A stretch of DNA of 64,000 nt from assembly GCA_013397795.1 (NCBI GenBank), contig VZTJ01005306.1, positions 1,360,983 to 1,424,982 of the forward strand, in the 5' to 3' direction. A model generated the notes under the pieces. It worked only from the letters and a program-made list of their open reading frames with translations, was not told where the DNA came from and searched no databases. Below are positions 21,530-34,414 of the stretch, one piece after another; positions within the stretch are counted from its first letter, which is position 1, and each line of letters begins with the position of its first letter. Both the position numbers and the translations under genes were made by a program. The stretch comes from Orthonyx spaldingii. Lineage: Eukaryota; Chordata; Aves; Passeriformes; Orthonychidae.

Positions 21530-23990
21530 GAGCTACATCTCCCATTCCTCATGTACAATTTGTGGTCCGAAAAAAAATGCACAAACTCAAGATAATTCTC
21601 ATAGCTGTAGAAAGACAGCATATTGGATAAGTTAAAGGTGACCAGTAAAGACATTTTATTAGACAATATACGTGGAGTTACTGGGGTAGCATTATGAAAA
21701 AAAAAAATGTAGTTAGAATACATGAAAATTGAAGCATTGTTCTGTATAATTTAGATAAATGCCACATGCTGCTTAGGTTATCTGTGTGAGAACTTGTTTG
21801 AACACTTTGAATTAAATGAAATTACACTTTACAGTGAGACAGGAGAAGAAAACAAAATAAGAGAAAGAAGAGCTGTGCTACAGCATTCCAAAAGCCTTTT
21901 GAGGAAACAAAGGTGAAATGACTCACTGAGGAAAGTATCCCAGTTGACCTGGTTAGGTACACTGTTCTCGAACTAAAATCTGAGGTCAGAGAGAATATAT
22001 AACCTTGCTGCCTGAAGGAAAAGGTTAAAGTAGATTTCATCAGAATGAGGCTGTGACACAGAGACACATAACAATGTGAAAACATGCTGAGATCAGGAAG
22101 TAAAAATTCTACATGCAAAGTGCAGAAGTTAATGTGGCTAAGAAGTACCTATATTTCCCAGAGTTTACTTGGCTCCTTCAGCTGTTATGAAAGGTCTTTT
22201 CAACTGCTTATAGTCTTTTGAATCCATTCCAGTCTAGGGCAGACAACAGGATAAAGCTTATTCTGAAAAGGTAAAAGGTAAGAATATAAGAAAAGAACAA
22301 TAACACAGAGACTGTAAAATCAGATTGAATTACAGAAGTTCTCCATTAGCTAATAATCCAAGCTGAGAAATAATCATCTGAAGTGTTTAAATAGGAACAA
22401 GCAAAATACTAGAGGACACACAGAGATTTGTAAGTACTAAGTTTATCCTGCCTGACCCCCAGCTGCCACCCCAGAAGAGCAGTGGTCTTCCTGCAGAACT
22501 TGTGTTGCACCCTCTAGCCCCTTTGGGAACTAAATACCTGAATGTTTCAGATGCCTCAGTGCCTGCTAAGCACTTGTTGCTAGGTATTTACACAGCTAAA
22601 TCTCTGTCTGAAAGACATAATTTAGAGAGTAAGACTGTATTGCCAGTAAAATAAGCAGCTTAAAGTTACTTTCACACTTGTGATTCATGGATCTGATGTT
22701 TCATTTAAACTTTTATTGAAAAAAAAGTGATCACCAGCTGGTCTATATCCATATAAGTTAAAACTCCATCCCTTACCACAGAGAAAATCTTATTTGCTTG
22801 AAGTATTTTTGTATCTTTGGTATCATATTTTCTATTGCCTTCCACCAATTTAGGCTCTACTTCAATTAATTATGTATGATAGAGAGAGAGAATAATGGTT
22901 GTTTATTGATCATTCTCATTCTCAGTAATTTCTGAGGACTTAGCATCTGAAAAGTCTCATTAAGTTGTCTAACTCAAGTGTTTTGTGCCATTAAATACAC
23001 TCTAGAATATCTTACTTAGACTTTAGCTGCAAAAGGTAGCATTAATTTTATCATTCTGGATGAATATTTTGAGTATCTTAGGTCATATTTTCATGATGCT
23101 TACTAACTCTGAGGTTTTTGGGAGGAGACAGCCAAGAAATTTTCCAGTTTAATACATCTGAAGAAAACATCTCTCATCTCTATACTGATTTGAAAAGACC
23201 CTCCCAATTACAGGCCTGTTTATAGCTGTGGTGGGACAAGTGGATGCATGTTCATTTCAAAATACAAATCTTGATAGCAAAGTGAACACTGCTTACATGA
23301 TGGAAGAAATAATCCAGATATCATGTTTCAATGACTGGCTTATGTTTTACTTGTCTAGCAGTTTTATTATCAAAAAAGCTTTCAAAATGAGGCTTAATGA
23401 TAAGTTCTCACAGGAACCTTCTGGTGTTTCTTTTCCGAGTTAGTAATCAACTTTCCTCATCCATGCCTGACAGCTGGTAGGTAACCCCAGGGAGGGTTGT
23501 TGCTTGCAAGCCAACAAGTTGTATATTTTGCAAGAAATATTTTAAAGAAAGAGAATAAAATATTGATTTTTTTTCGCTAAAAATGGAACTGCAGAGTGTC
23601 CTTGAATGCAAATTGCTCTCAAGAATTAAATTAGCAATTCACAAAACCCAAGAAATATTACTTCTGACCTCATTACAATAACAAAGCTATCTAATTCTTC
23701 TACAAGTCTATGTGCCAGAATCTAATTTGGCTGTCTTTAATCTTCAAAGATAAAAAGGTTTAATATTTTAGTAAACAGCTTACAAATTATATCAGACAAA
23801 GAATCTGCAAGGAATTTTACAATACTCTCTGTTGATCTGTCTTCTATGCCTTCCCTCTCAAGATAAATCACTTACAGTGCTTGCCACAATGTTTTTTCAC
23901 TTCAGAAAATGATATTTGCCTGCATTTTGCTCTGTCAAGTTTGTAAAATATTGGAGCAAAACATATGATTTTTTTTAATAAGATTACGCT
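21530..23990. other. Unannotated AT-rich stretch
   Basis: No gene, RNA or element was recognised. There is a short (GA)n at about 22880-22891. Confidence 0.55.
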
Positions 23991-23998
23991 ATCAACTT

Positions 23999-24009
23999 TT
24001 TCTTTCTTT

Positions 24010-24065
<56 letters not shown>

Positions 24066-24067
24066 TA
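23999..24067 (+). repeat. (TTTC)n tetranucleotide microsatellite
   Basis: About 15 uninterrupted ttct/ctttc units. The reverse strand is (GAAA)n. The purity suggests it is young and polymorphic. Confidence 0.97.
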
Positions 24068-24069
24068 TT

Positions 24070-25205
24070 AAAATAATGTGTTAGGTCAGAAATAAGACAG
24101 TATCTGACTATATTAATCGTACACAATTTTTTTTTTTTGTGGTCACACTAGACAGACAATTAGGAGGTATCTACCTCAGAGATAACCTTTGAAAACTGTA
24201 ATTTCTTGAAATATACCTGGATTTTTTTGGAATCTATTTGGAAAATTCTTTTATATTTTGCTTCATATTTCTTTAATATTTGCCTTTAATAGATGCATTA
24301 GAAATGAAATCATGATATTCAGATATTTTCCGGAGTGGATACATATCACAAAAGGCATTTAAAAGTTCAGGGGCATAGCTGCCTACATGTCACATTGCAA
24401 TAACCTCTCCTCTGAAATTGAGTTCTTTTTTTTGCTTGGTCTGTAATTATTTACTATTTATATTGTGGTAAAATTTGTGTTCTCCAGTTAAGCTTTAAGT
24501 TTGACATTCACTGAATAAATTTTATTGCCAGTAAAAAATTGTTTACAATAAAATATAAAAATACAGCAACAGTGATATAATTAAAGCAGAATGGGGATCA
24601 CAAGAAAGCGATTATGTATTATTGGTTTACTTGCTTGTAATATGTAAGACATAATGATGCACTTTCAAGACAATTATTAACTTGGGAAAAAGCATTGCGG
24701 TTATACATTGACAAGTTCTGGTAATTTATACAAACATCTGTCTGTCAAGATCAGTTTTTAATATGTCTTAAAAATGTATCTACAGTACCGAAAAGCTCCT
24801 AATCCTTGAGTAAACACCAAGAAAGGACAAATCAGATGATCAGGTCAAATATAGCCCAATATTCTAGATAATAATTTAAAACAAACAAATAAACAACAAC
24901 AAACCCAAATATAGTAGGGTTGAATTTGTGCTAAATTGAGTCAATAGGGCTTTGTAGGAAATAAATTTTGTTAAGCAGATCTGATGAAATTTTAAAAATT
25001 ACCAGATATTAGCAATAATTTTAGGAATTCTGTTAATGATAAACAAGACAGTCATAGGTGTGATTTGTTTCTGTATTTGACCATGAAGAGGCTTATTTTG
25101 GAGTATTTAATGTATTCCTGGTATGCATTCTTGTTGCCTATCCAAGACAAAGTTAATTGCAGTGATCAGTGTCTTTACAAGGATATGAGTAGATGTAGGA
25201 GCAAA
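24070..25205. other. Unannotated AT-rich stretch
   Basis: Nothing was recognised beyond a T-run at about 24127-24139. Confidence 0.6.
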
Positions 25206-25210
25206 AAGAC

Positions 25211-25229
25211 TTTTTTTTTTTTTTTTTTG
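25211..25229. repeat. Poly-T tract
   Basis: A run of 19 T. Confidence 0.95.
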
Positions 25230-25234
25230 AGAAA

Positions 25235-27985
25235 GGCATAAAACAATGTAGGAGTGCTCATTAAAACAATACAAGAATTTAGTTATGCTTTTAACAAAGA
25301 CTAAAAGTATGGAGAACTTTTCAAAATGGTGGGTTGTCTCCATCAAAATGGAGTTTTCCAAGGTGTATACTTTAGCTAAACATGAGATTTTTGAGAGAAA
25401 AGCTGGAACAATTGAATAACCTATAATATACATGAGTTAAAAATAGTTTCTGGGGTATTAAACATAATCAAACCATGAGAAGCAATCACTATAATAAAAT
25501 ATCTTGAAAAAATTGACTATTTTTCAGTTAAGCATTTTAGTACAGTTGAATTAACAGTAGAATTACTACTAAATACATCTTAAAGGCACCAACAAACAAA
25601 TAAATAAAAAATATTTAAAATTTTATTGAAAATTACAAAGCAAACACTAAAAAAATAGACTATTTTCTTTGACTAATATATCAGCAACTGTACAAGGAGT
25701 GCATAATCATTTATGCATCTAGTACAAGTATTTTAATTTTAGGTTTTAAAGTATTTTTTGCAAAGTAATTGATTTACAGATGAACTTGTCATATGTACTT
25801 TTGTTCAGACACAAAGGCCCAAAGTGCAATCCAACACTCATTGAAGGCTATTAGAAACCTTCCATTAGAACAATAGACATTGTATCAAACATAGAAATTA
25901 AACAAAGTGACAAATAATAGGGTAGGAGGAAGCAATGGAGGAGAAAATTCAGAATAGATATGCAATGGATTATGTCAGTACAATAGTACAGTACAATTAT
26001 GGGTGTGGAAGTTTCAGTGTTACACAAAAAGGCTGTTTGTGAAAGACCTATTGTGAATATGACATGCATTTTAAACTTCTTTTAATACGTCTCTAAAATT
26101 AGTTACTAAAGTTGCATAGTCTTTTACAAAGGAATTACACATAATGTGGCATTATGGGTGTCAGAAAGGTGTCCGAACATGCAATTCCAACAATTTTGCA
26201 AGGCATAATAAATAATTATTAAAAGTAGCTATGAAATAAATCACAGCAATTATTGATTGAATAATATTTGGTCAATGCAAATATTTAGGATTAAAATGTG
26301 AGATTTGCCAAAATTAACAGCAAGTACATGAATACCTGACCAGCATTCATTCTTTCCATCAGGAAAAACTTGATTCCTAGTGCTATAGGAAGCATTAAAT
26401 AGCAAATGTGGACCTATCAATTTCCCATTATAAATATAGATAGATTTACTATAATCGCTTTAACTTAATTTGAACGAGAACTCTCTCTTCCACTTTTCAT
26501 ACTCATTCTTCCTCTTTTTTTGCAGTGACTAAGACAAAGTAGAAAATAGGTGTGTAAATGGATTCTGTTCATTTCCTACTTGGAAAGAGAAAAAGAACAT
26601 TTCACTGTTCATTCTTTTTTTCCTTTTTTTTTTTTTTCTTTCATGTTATTCTCTAAAACAAGCAGGAGGAAAAGTAGGGCAGTCTTTTGTAAAATCCTTA
26701 TGCCAAATTAAACAGGCTCTAGGCCACTTTGATGACAATTTCCATTATTGGGCTGAATGAATGAATGAGAAAGGAAAGCCAAAATCTACTGTCTAATTTT
26801 CTGGAAGCCCACTGACTTTCAGTATCTTAGTTCTGTTGCTTTTTCCACTTCATGTAATTAGGAAGAGATCTATCAACCCCATCCACACACACCCTGCCCC
26901 ACCTTCTCTATAGTGCCTCCATCCAGCATCTGAGTTCACAGCAGGAATTGGAAATGTTCAACAGATAAAAATGAAATCACCTTTCTTCAACCTATCCCTG
27001 CAAGGATGAAGGACACTGTGAGCTCAAGTTATAGGTAACTAAGAGTATGAGGCAAATATGACAAAAACCCCCCCATTCCTTCAGAAGAATGTGTCCTACT
27101 GTGTAGGCATTCTTGGACTGTGCTTTTGCTTCTGCTATTGTGGCACTTACAAGCCAGGATTATTGCAAGTAATAAACATGCACACCAGTGGACATACATA
27201 CACCTGCGAATGTGATGCTTGCAATTCCAGACCTACACTGGATGGCAGCAATAAAGTCAACATTTAGTAAGAAAATAATGGGAAGATAATACAGATGAAG
27301 GACGACCAGGTCAACAGAAGAGTAAACTTGATTGAATTATAAATAGCAAAATTCAAATGCCTGGTGCAGGGGAAATAATAACAACCCCCAATGTCCAACT
27401 AGTTACATCCAGCAGAGGTAGCAATTTCTCTAATTCATTCAGACTAACAAGCATCATTCTCTGCAACATATTCCTTTACACACTGAAGTGCTATTCAAGT
27501 GTTGCTCAGTTATAACTTATTTTGCTAGCTGATTAAAATGTTGAGTATTAAAACTGGCACTGGTTCAACCACCACAGTTCATTAAATTACTCAGGAGATG
27601 TGGACTGCGATAGTAAGGCCCATGAGGTAAAATGAAATGTTCTATTTATCAAATCATACCCTGCTGTGCTATTCATTTGGTAATAAAAACTTTATTTTCT
27701 CCACTTGTGTCCTCTCTCATTAATGAGATAAAAAGCGTAGTCATTTTATTGGCTTGTACAAATACCTGAGCAATCAATCAAAAGCCAACAAACCCTAGAT
27801 AAAGCTCCTCTGGAACAAAAAATAAGAGTTTAATTTTCGAGAAATAATTATGTTCCTTTTTATAGTTGCATAGGCTTTTTGGACTAATCAGTCATCACAT
27901 ATACCAAAGTGATAAATACCCACTATCTGACAAAGATCATTCTAATGATATAAGGACAAATATTTCAGTTGTGCAGCTCTGATAT
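25235..27985. other. Unannotated AT-rich stretch
   Basis: No gene or transposon was recognised. There is a T-rich tract at 26613-26642. Confidence 0.55.
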
Positions 27986-27988
27986 ATT

Positions 27989-28787
27989 TGTTTTGCCTCT
28001 TTTCACATGATTTTGGTAGTGAGGAGGCTACAGGGGTGGCTCTGTGAGAAGCTGCTAGAAGCTTTCCCCATATCCAACAGAGCCAATGCCAGCCGTCTTC
28101 AAGATGGGCCTGCTGTTGGCCAAGGCCAAGGCCATCAGCGATGGTGGCAACATTTCTGGGGTAACATAATCAAGAAGAGGAAAAAAAAACCCTACTGCAA
28201 CACTAGCAGAAATCAAAGTAGAGGAGCGAGAATATGCAAAAGCAACAACTCTGCAAACCCCAAGGTCAATGAAGAAGGAGGGGGAAAAGTGCTTCAGGTG
28301 CCAGAGCAGAGATTCCCCTGCAGCCTGTGGTGCAGACCATGGTGAGGTGGCTGTGCCCCTGCAGCCCATGGAGGGCCATGGTGGAGCAGAGATCCACCTG
28401 GAGGGCCACACGCCAGAACAGGTGGATGCCTGAAGGAGGTTGTGACCCCATGGAAAGCCCATGCTAGAGAAGGTTTGCTGGCAGGATTTGTGACCCCACA
28501 GGGGACTCAGGTTGGAGCAGTCAGTTCCTGAAGTACTGCATCCCATGCCAGGGCAATCTGTGAAGAGCTGCAGCCTGTGGGAGGGAGTCATGTTGTAGAA
28601 GTTGTGGAGGACTGTCTCCTGTAGGAAGGACCTCACACTGGAGCAGGGAAAGAGTGTGACGAGTTGTCTCCCAGCAAAGGAAGGAGCAGCAGACATGTGT
28701 GATGAACCTACCACAAGTCCTGTTCCCCATCTCCCTGCACTGCTGGGGGAAAGAAGGTACAGAGGTTGTGAGTGAAATTAACCCACA
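27989..28787 (+). mobile_element. LTR of an ERVL-like family, 3' part missing
   Basis: This is the same family as 52597-53671. From ttttggtagtgaggaggctacaggggtgg the blocks run in the same order: agaagctgctagaagctttccc, agagccaatgccagcc, ggtaacataatcaag, ccccaaggtcaatgaag and gaccatggtgaggtggctg. Repeated 'tggagcag...' phrases follow. The segment with the AATAAA and the U5 part is absent. Similarity stops near 28770, or jumps to a terminal-like aattaaccca at about 28777-28786. No target duplication was found. There is no coding capacity; the open frames here are LTR text. Confidence 0.85.
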
Positions 28788-28789
28788 TG

Positions 28790-29635
28790 CTTCACTTGAC
28801 CTTGAGGACCTCAGGACTGAGGCTTGTGAGGCTCACTCTGAACTTGTCTTGACCTGTCTGGAGTTTTTATTTTACCTGGTTTAGCTGTAGCAGCAACTTC
28901 TTTTGTGATCAAGAGTCTATGTCTAAGCGGTTTAACTTTTGCTAATCTTTGTGTGATACACCATAGTTTTTATACAGAAAACAGTAGCAAGCAACTATTC
29001 TGCATAAATTAAAAACTTTATGACTGTAACTTGATAATGTAGTGTGGAGAAATAGATGCCTCTTATAAAAGCAGAGGCCCAGAGAAGTGTAAAAATAGGG
29101 TGCAGCATAAGGAAGTACAGGCACGGGATGACAACGCATGGTTCACAGGCTTGGCACTGGTCATAACCTCCTTATAAACAATTGACCAGTGGTCAGTTAA
29201 AGAAGTTCAGACCTGGAACCAGACAAAAACAGTGTGAGGAGTAACAAGGAGAACAAATAAGAAATAGTTTGCACCATATCTAGCAAATTTGACTATCATG
29301 TGAACTTGCTGACCAATGAAGAAAGACCAAGGTGTAAAAGCAGATTAACAAATGTTAAAATGAACTAGATCCTGGAAAATGGGAAAAAAACCCACAAGCA
29401 TCATAATCATCCTTTATGAAGGGCAAGGGACACTGATGAGTCATTTTTCCCTACCCCAATAGATGGAAGGCATCAATATTACCACCCCAGAGAGAAGTGA
29501 AGAGTAATTTAAAAAAACCCCAAAACAGGAGAAGTAAACTTCAGGAAATGTGTATAAAAAAGTTAAATGTGTTGCCATTAATACTTGGAACTTTTCTGTA
29601 CAAGAGAATTTTTTTTTAAATTTTATTTTCCTTTC
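28790..29635. other. Spacer between two LTR pieces, possibly an ERV remnant
   Basis: Nothing was identified with certainty. A TATA-like cttataaaagcagagg at 29061-29076 resembles a promoter, but no LTR ends were found. No retroviral protein motif could be read in any frame. Confidence 0.35.
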
Positions 29636-29636
29636 T

Positions 29637-30130
29637 TGTGGTGAGTTGACTTTGACCAGCTGTCATACCCCCACCCAGCAACTCCTCCTCAACAGGACAG
29701 GAGTAAGTAAGAAAAAGTAGGATGCGGTATATTGTGACTTCAGATAAAGACAGAACATCACTTATCAAGTACCAGCATGGGCCAAAACAGACTCAGTCTG
29801 AGAAAACTGATCTAATTTATTGCCAATTAAAATTGGATAGTGATAAAAAAATCTAAACCACTCTCCCCTCAGCATACCTTTTCCCTGGCTCAACTTCACT
29901 CTTTCATTGAAGACTCTTCCACTTCCTTCCACCTCAGGCAGTGCAGAGGGAGGGATAACAGAGGATTGTGCACAGTCTACAACAGGTCATCTCCAATACT
30001 GTGTCTTTTCATGCTTTTCCCCCTCTCCAACATGGTCTCTCCATGAGCCACATTTCTTTCAGCAGATACCCACACAGAGAGTTTCCAGCTCCAGTCCACC
30101 CACCGCAGCGTACTGCTGGGCCCTGCCATG
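29637..30130 (-). mobile_element. LTR (same family), minus strand, 3' part
   Basis: The forward text starts tgtggtgagttgactttgac, the complement of the LTR 3' terminus also seen at 46468. It continues actcctcctcaacaggacag and then aaacagactcagtctgagaa. After that come the AT-rich R segment (taatttattgccaattaaaa) and ctggctcaacttcactc, in the family order. Similarity weakens after about 30060. It joins a piece in the opposite orientation at about 30150. Confidence 0.75.
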
Positions 30131-30149
30131 AACATTGGGGTGCCTTGGG

Positions 30150-30490
30150 GGAAATGTATTGAATAAAGGGGAGAAAATACCACTGAGGGAGGAGGAGAGA
30201 ACAAAAAGATATAGCAGAGGATACACGGAGGGGAGGGAAGAAAGAGGAGAGGAGGTGCTCCAGGTGAGGGAGAAGAGACTCCTCTGAAGCCCGTGAAGAG
30301 ACCATGGTGAGCAGATATCCACTCTGTTGCTTGTGGATGACCACACACTGCAGCATGTGTGCACCTGCTGAAGGGACTGTGGCCTGTGGAGAACCCACAC
30401 TGGAGAATGGGAAAACCATGAACAACAAAAGCATTGGAGAGGAGCATTAATGGATTGACCACAATCCCCCTCCCCCTGCACTCTTCATTC
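30150..30490 (+). mobile_element. LTR fragment (same family), plus strand
   Basis: The text is in plus orientation: ggaggtgctccaggtgaggg, gaccatggtgagcagatatcc, tggatgaccacacactgcag, ggcctgtggagaacccacac, and finally attgaccacaatcccc. These are U3 blocks of the LTR family seen at 27989 and 52597. They directly abut the minus-strand piece, so either an inversion within one LTR or two separate insertions produced this arrangement. Confidence 0.7.
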
Positions 30491-30494
30491 TTTC

Positions 30495-33400
30495 CTGGGT
30501 GGTACTTAGGTAATGCTGAAGCAGCATTTATTCTAGAGATGTCATACATTTGTAGGAAATACAGAAAGTACCATTATAAGGTGTGAGGAAGAAGAGCATT
30601 TTCTATAATTAGAGATAATTATAGCTACGAATAACTAGTCCATCATTTTACATATAAAGAGTGGTGACAGAAAAATTAGTGAATAACTTATTGGAAATCA
30701 CACAAGTATTATAGTAAGAAATTAAATCAAGTATTTCAGACTTCTAGGCCAGTAGCATAAACAGAACATATTCAGCCACTTTGCTAATGTACCTGTACAG
30801 TATCTGTACTAGATGCATTGCCTCCCTGGGATTGCATGCTACTCACTGGTTAACACAAAAAAAGATTATCCATTTTTCGGTAGGAACTAGGTTACTTAGC
30901 CGGGAGCTTTAGCTTAGGTACTGTTGGTGTGACATGGAATCACATCATCCAGAAATACTATGTTGGTGTACTGAGCTGGTCTAGGATCAGGTAGACTCTG
31001 AATGATTGCAAGAACAAAAACTTCCCTGTATTTTCAAGCAATCTCAGGTATTTTGTAACATTATGGACAACATAGCTATATATATTTTAAATGTAGAAGG
31101 TTTGGAATGTGTACAGATCATTGTTATCTGGCACTGGTTCTATAAATGGCAAATTTAAGCTTCCATTTCTTTGCTGAACGTTGCTAATTGTTTTGCCACC
31201 TGCTTCTCTTTTCTACATAATTTGTTTCATCTACTTATAATGTTCTGTCGGGCAACAAAATTAATAATAATAAGTTAAAACCTCTTCTAAGCTTTACTTA
31301 CTACTGCAAATGTGAGCAATTTTCAAGGGGGGGTTGGAGAGTAGTGCAGAGTCACAGAGGATATCCTGAGGGAAGTAAGTAAGAATTTAGATATGCCTGG
31401 CTGAAATTAGTTGATGCCTAGGTAGAAACATATTGGAAAGCAGAAGGAGATTTAGTTGCTTAAATATAGATTTTGGGAGCACTTTTTTCAACATAAAATT
31501 CCCTCTAGCCTCCTACTGTTCAGAAGATGTCTCCTGCAGGTCACACTTCATATGCAGAAGTCCCTTTCAGACACCTCAGATTCCCTAAGGGTTTATGAAG
31601 GGGTCCTAGGGACTGAAGCTTGTATTTGGGTGCCTGAGTTGTACCTCAGGTGCTTTCAGTTTCCTTTCAGTTTCTTTCACCTGGCTATGTACTGCAGTAA
31701 GGTATCAGGACAATTCAGAGAACATGGATTAGCATTTGCCCTGAGGTGTTTCTGGAGAGAATCTGATAGGTAAACTCTACAAAGGAGAGAGTGATGTTTC
31801 TCACTGGTGGATGTATGCAGGAGATGAAAGGGAGAATCCTAGTTGTCACTATTCTGGTACCTGAGAGAGCAGGTGCTGATGGAGAAAGGCTCTCAGATGA
31901 GGGAGGGATGAGAAGAGGTTGCTGAAGCCTTGTTTTAGCAAAGAACAATGGGAATATATGACTTAGTGGGTTTAGGATTACAAATCTATTTTTCTCTTTG
32001 TCAGGAAAACAATAGTTTCCCCCAAATGATCATTTTTGCATCTTGGCTCCATCAACTAGCAAAACAGATCTATTTATAAGAATTAAAATATTCCTAAATA
32101 TGTATTGTTTTAAAATATCCATCATCACTATCAAATGTCCTTAGTTGTTGCAGGGGTGGCACCAAAACTCAAAATAAGTATTCATGAGATATATTTGGGA
32201 GGCATTTTTGCTATGAAGATGCATTTTAAATCTTCCAAATTAATTTAAGAATGAGCGAGTTACAAATTTAGCCAGGCTAAATTAGACTACATTCATATGA
32301 ATTTCTATTAATAATAGGAATAGTTAGCAAATTAAAGTGGGCCATTTCAGTAAGGCTCACCAATTTACAGATTTCCAGGCCTATTCATCAAAATTTCAGC
32401 ATTATCTAGTTTGTCATGTAGTTTGAGATTAGATATTTCTCTTATAGAAATGGATTGCTGGAACATTCTTGCTATAGATGATGAAACAACAAAAATCATA
32501 AAGGAAAATATCAGTGAATGTGCTTCACACCTAAATGAAGAACTGGTAGAAGATACTCAGAAAAAAAACCCCAATATAAGCAGTGAAGAGGTAATACTAT
32601 ACTGAAGCATAAAATTGGAAGAAGAAATATCAGGAAGGATATGTAGCACATGGCTTGATGAAGGATACCTAAAATGTATATCATCTCATATTATGCAAAC
32701 CATTCTGAGCATGAAACCTCAAAAGGCAAAAATGTCATACTGACTGATAATTCAATGGAGATTTTTCAGTGTCAAGAATGAGAAATAAAAGTGTTTGGAT
32801 TTTATGAACAACTAGACAACAAACCTTGCAAAAGAACTAATGCCTTCTTACATTTCCTGGCTAATTACTAAATATAAACACATACAGGCAGTCAGATAAA
32901 TAAATGCTCATTCTTCCCAATGCATTGAGAAAATATTCCATTATACATGGGGGCACAGTTGCAACTCTGCTACAATGTATTTTATTGTCCAGTACTGAAG
33001 TTATTTGTGTTCAATGATAAAGTTATTTGATGCATTTGTATGAACTGCCAAATAACAGAACCTCTTAAAATGCGATCCAAAAAGTCTTGTAATTCATTGA
33101 GTCTAGAAATGCATTCAATTCAGCTTGATCAGTTCCCACTGAAAGACATTTTTCGTGATGGGAAGCTATAGGATGCTGTATTATTTAGTAGTTCATTTTA
33201 AGAGAAGATAATAGGAAAGTATTGTATATGAAAAAGGGCTATATTGAACAAATCAATGTTGCAACAGAACTGAGAGGTGTTGGAAACAGTAGAGTTTAAA
33301 AAAATCTGGAACAGAAATCTTGTGTCTGTCTAAGTGAAACTTATATCAAGTCTAAAGTATTCTAAATGTGATTTAGAAAGAAGAAATTTAATAGTTTTTC

Positions 33401-34225
33401 TCTTGAACTTGAAACTGGTTTATGTTTTTTAGAGAAATGGAACAAGCCGTCTTGTTGAAAAATCCTAATGCTCTTTTTTGACACCAAAATTGCATTTATT
33501 TCATATACTTGCTTGAGCCGTTCTTTATCCAAGTTACAGCCAGTAGGACCTCAGTTCCGTTGGCTAAATATTGCCACTTGAGATGACCGATAGGATCCCA
33601 GTATCTGCGTGTTGGCAGTTAAGAAAACATGCCCACAAAAGGTTATGGACAAAAGATCTTACTGACATGACACATGAATGCCAGGCAGCATAGCCCATTG
33701 TACCTCTAATTACAGTAGAGACCTGCTTTTAGAGAGTAAGTGAAGCCCTGTATCTCAGTTGGCAATAGTAAGAGCTTGGACACAGTGTGCATGTAGATGT
33801 TTACATAACTGGGGTATTTAGGTATGTTAACCACATATTGAGCCCCAGTTTAATATCCTAAAAGAGGAAGCTATGACAGGAAAGAAATATGTAAGGATAA
33901 CTCACTGGGCAAATAAAGTAGGCTTGGACTTCAAACAATGAAGCCAATTATGGTTTGCTATCTGCCAGGTCCCCTTAAGCACTTTTAAAATGTTTTAATG
34001 ACATAACTGTTGATCAGTGTGACTAGATTCAATAACCATTACTATCTATCTTTTCACTGAGACAGAGGAAGCCTTCTTGGAGTTGTCATGAGATAACCAT
34101 ACAATACAATATTTGTTTCCTCTTTACTGAAGTAGTTCTGGCTTTCAATCATGGGAGAGTATTACTTGTTAGAAGAGTTTGTAATTAATATCTTACCCCA
34201 TATCTACATAGTGAATGCTGCTTCC
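30495..34225. other. Long unannotated stretch
   Basis: No CR1, LTR, RNA gene or protein-coding gene was recognised. The 105-codon frame at 31456-31773 has no detectable domain and is treated as chance. Confidence 0.5.
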
Positions 34226-34227
34226 CT

Positions 34228-34412
34228 TTGCCCAGGAGAGGGGTGGAGTCACTATCCCTGGAGTGTTCAAAAAAGCATGTGGATATGGTACTTAAGGACA
34301 TGGTCTAGCGGTGAACATGGTGGTGGTGTCAGGTTGATGGCTGACCTTGATGATCTTAGAGGTCTTTTCCAACCTTAACAAATCTGTTATTCTATGATAC
34401 TATAATTCTATG
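34228..34412 (+). mobile_element. CR1 LINE 3'-end fragment
   Basis: The fragment begins gcccaggagaggggtggagt and continues actatccctggagtgttcaa. It passes ttgatgatcttagaggtctt and ends ccaaccttaacaaatctgttattctatgatac... with 8-bp repeat units. This is the classic 5'-truncated CR1 tail, sense orientation. Confidence 0.94.
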
Positions 34413-34414
34413 CA

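Noticed and set aside
23999..24067. CRISPR-like regular repetition
   Set aside because: It is a tetranucleotide microsatellite without spacers. The genome is eukaryotic, so no CRISPR is expected and none was seen.
28007..28730. A 219-codon minus-strand open frame and overlapping 112-codon plus frame
   Set aside because: Both lie inside the LTR. The GC-rich, repetitive LTR text lacks stop codons in several frames, and no retroviral or cellular domain is seen.
29907..30549. 140-190 codon minus-strand frames in three overlapping frames
   Set aside because: These are LTR text again; three open frames over the same bases reflect composition, not coding.
33730..33790. tRNA-like text (tatctcagttggcaatagtaagagc)
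   Set aside because: It resembles an A-box only. No acceptor stem pairing, anticodon arm or B-box could be built nearby.
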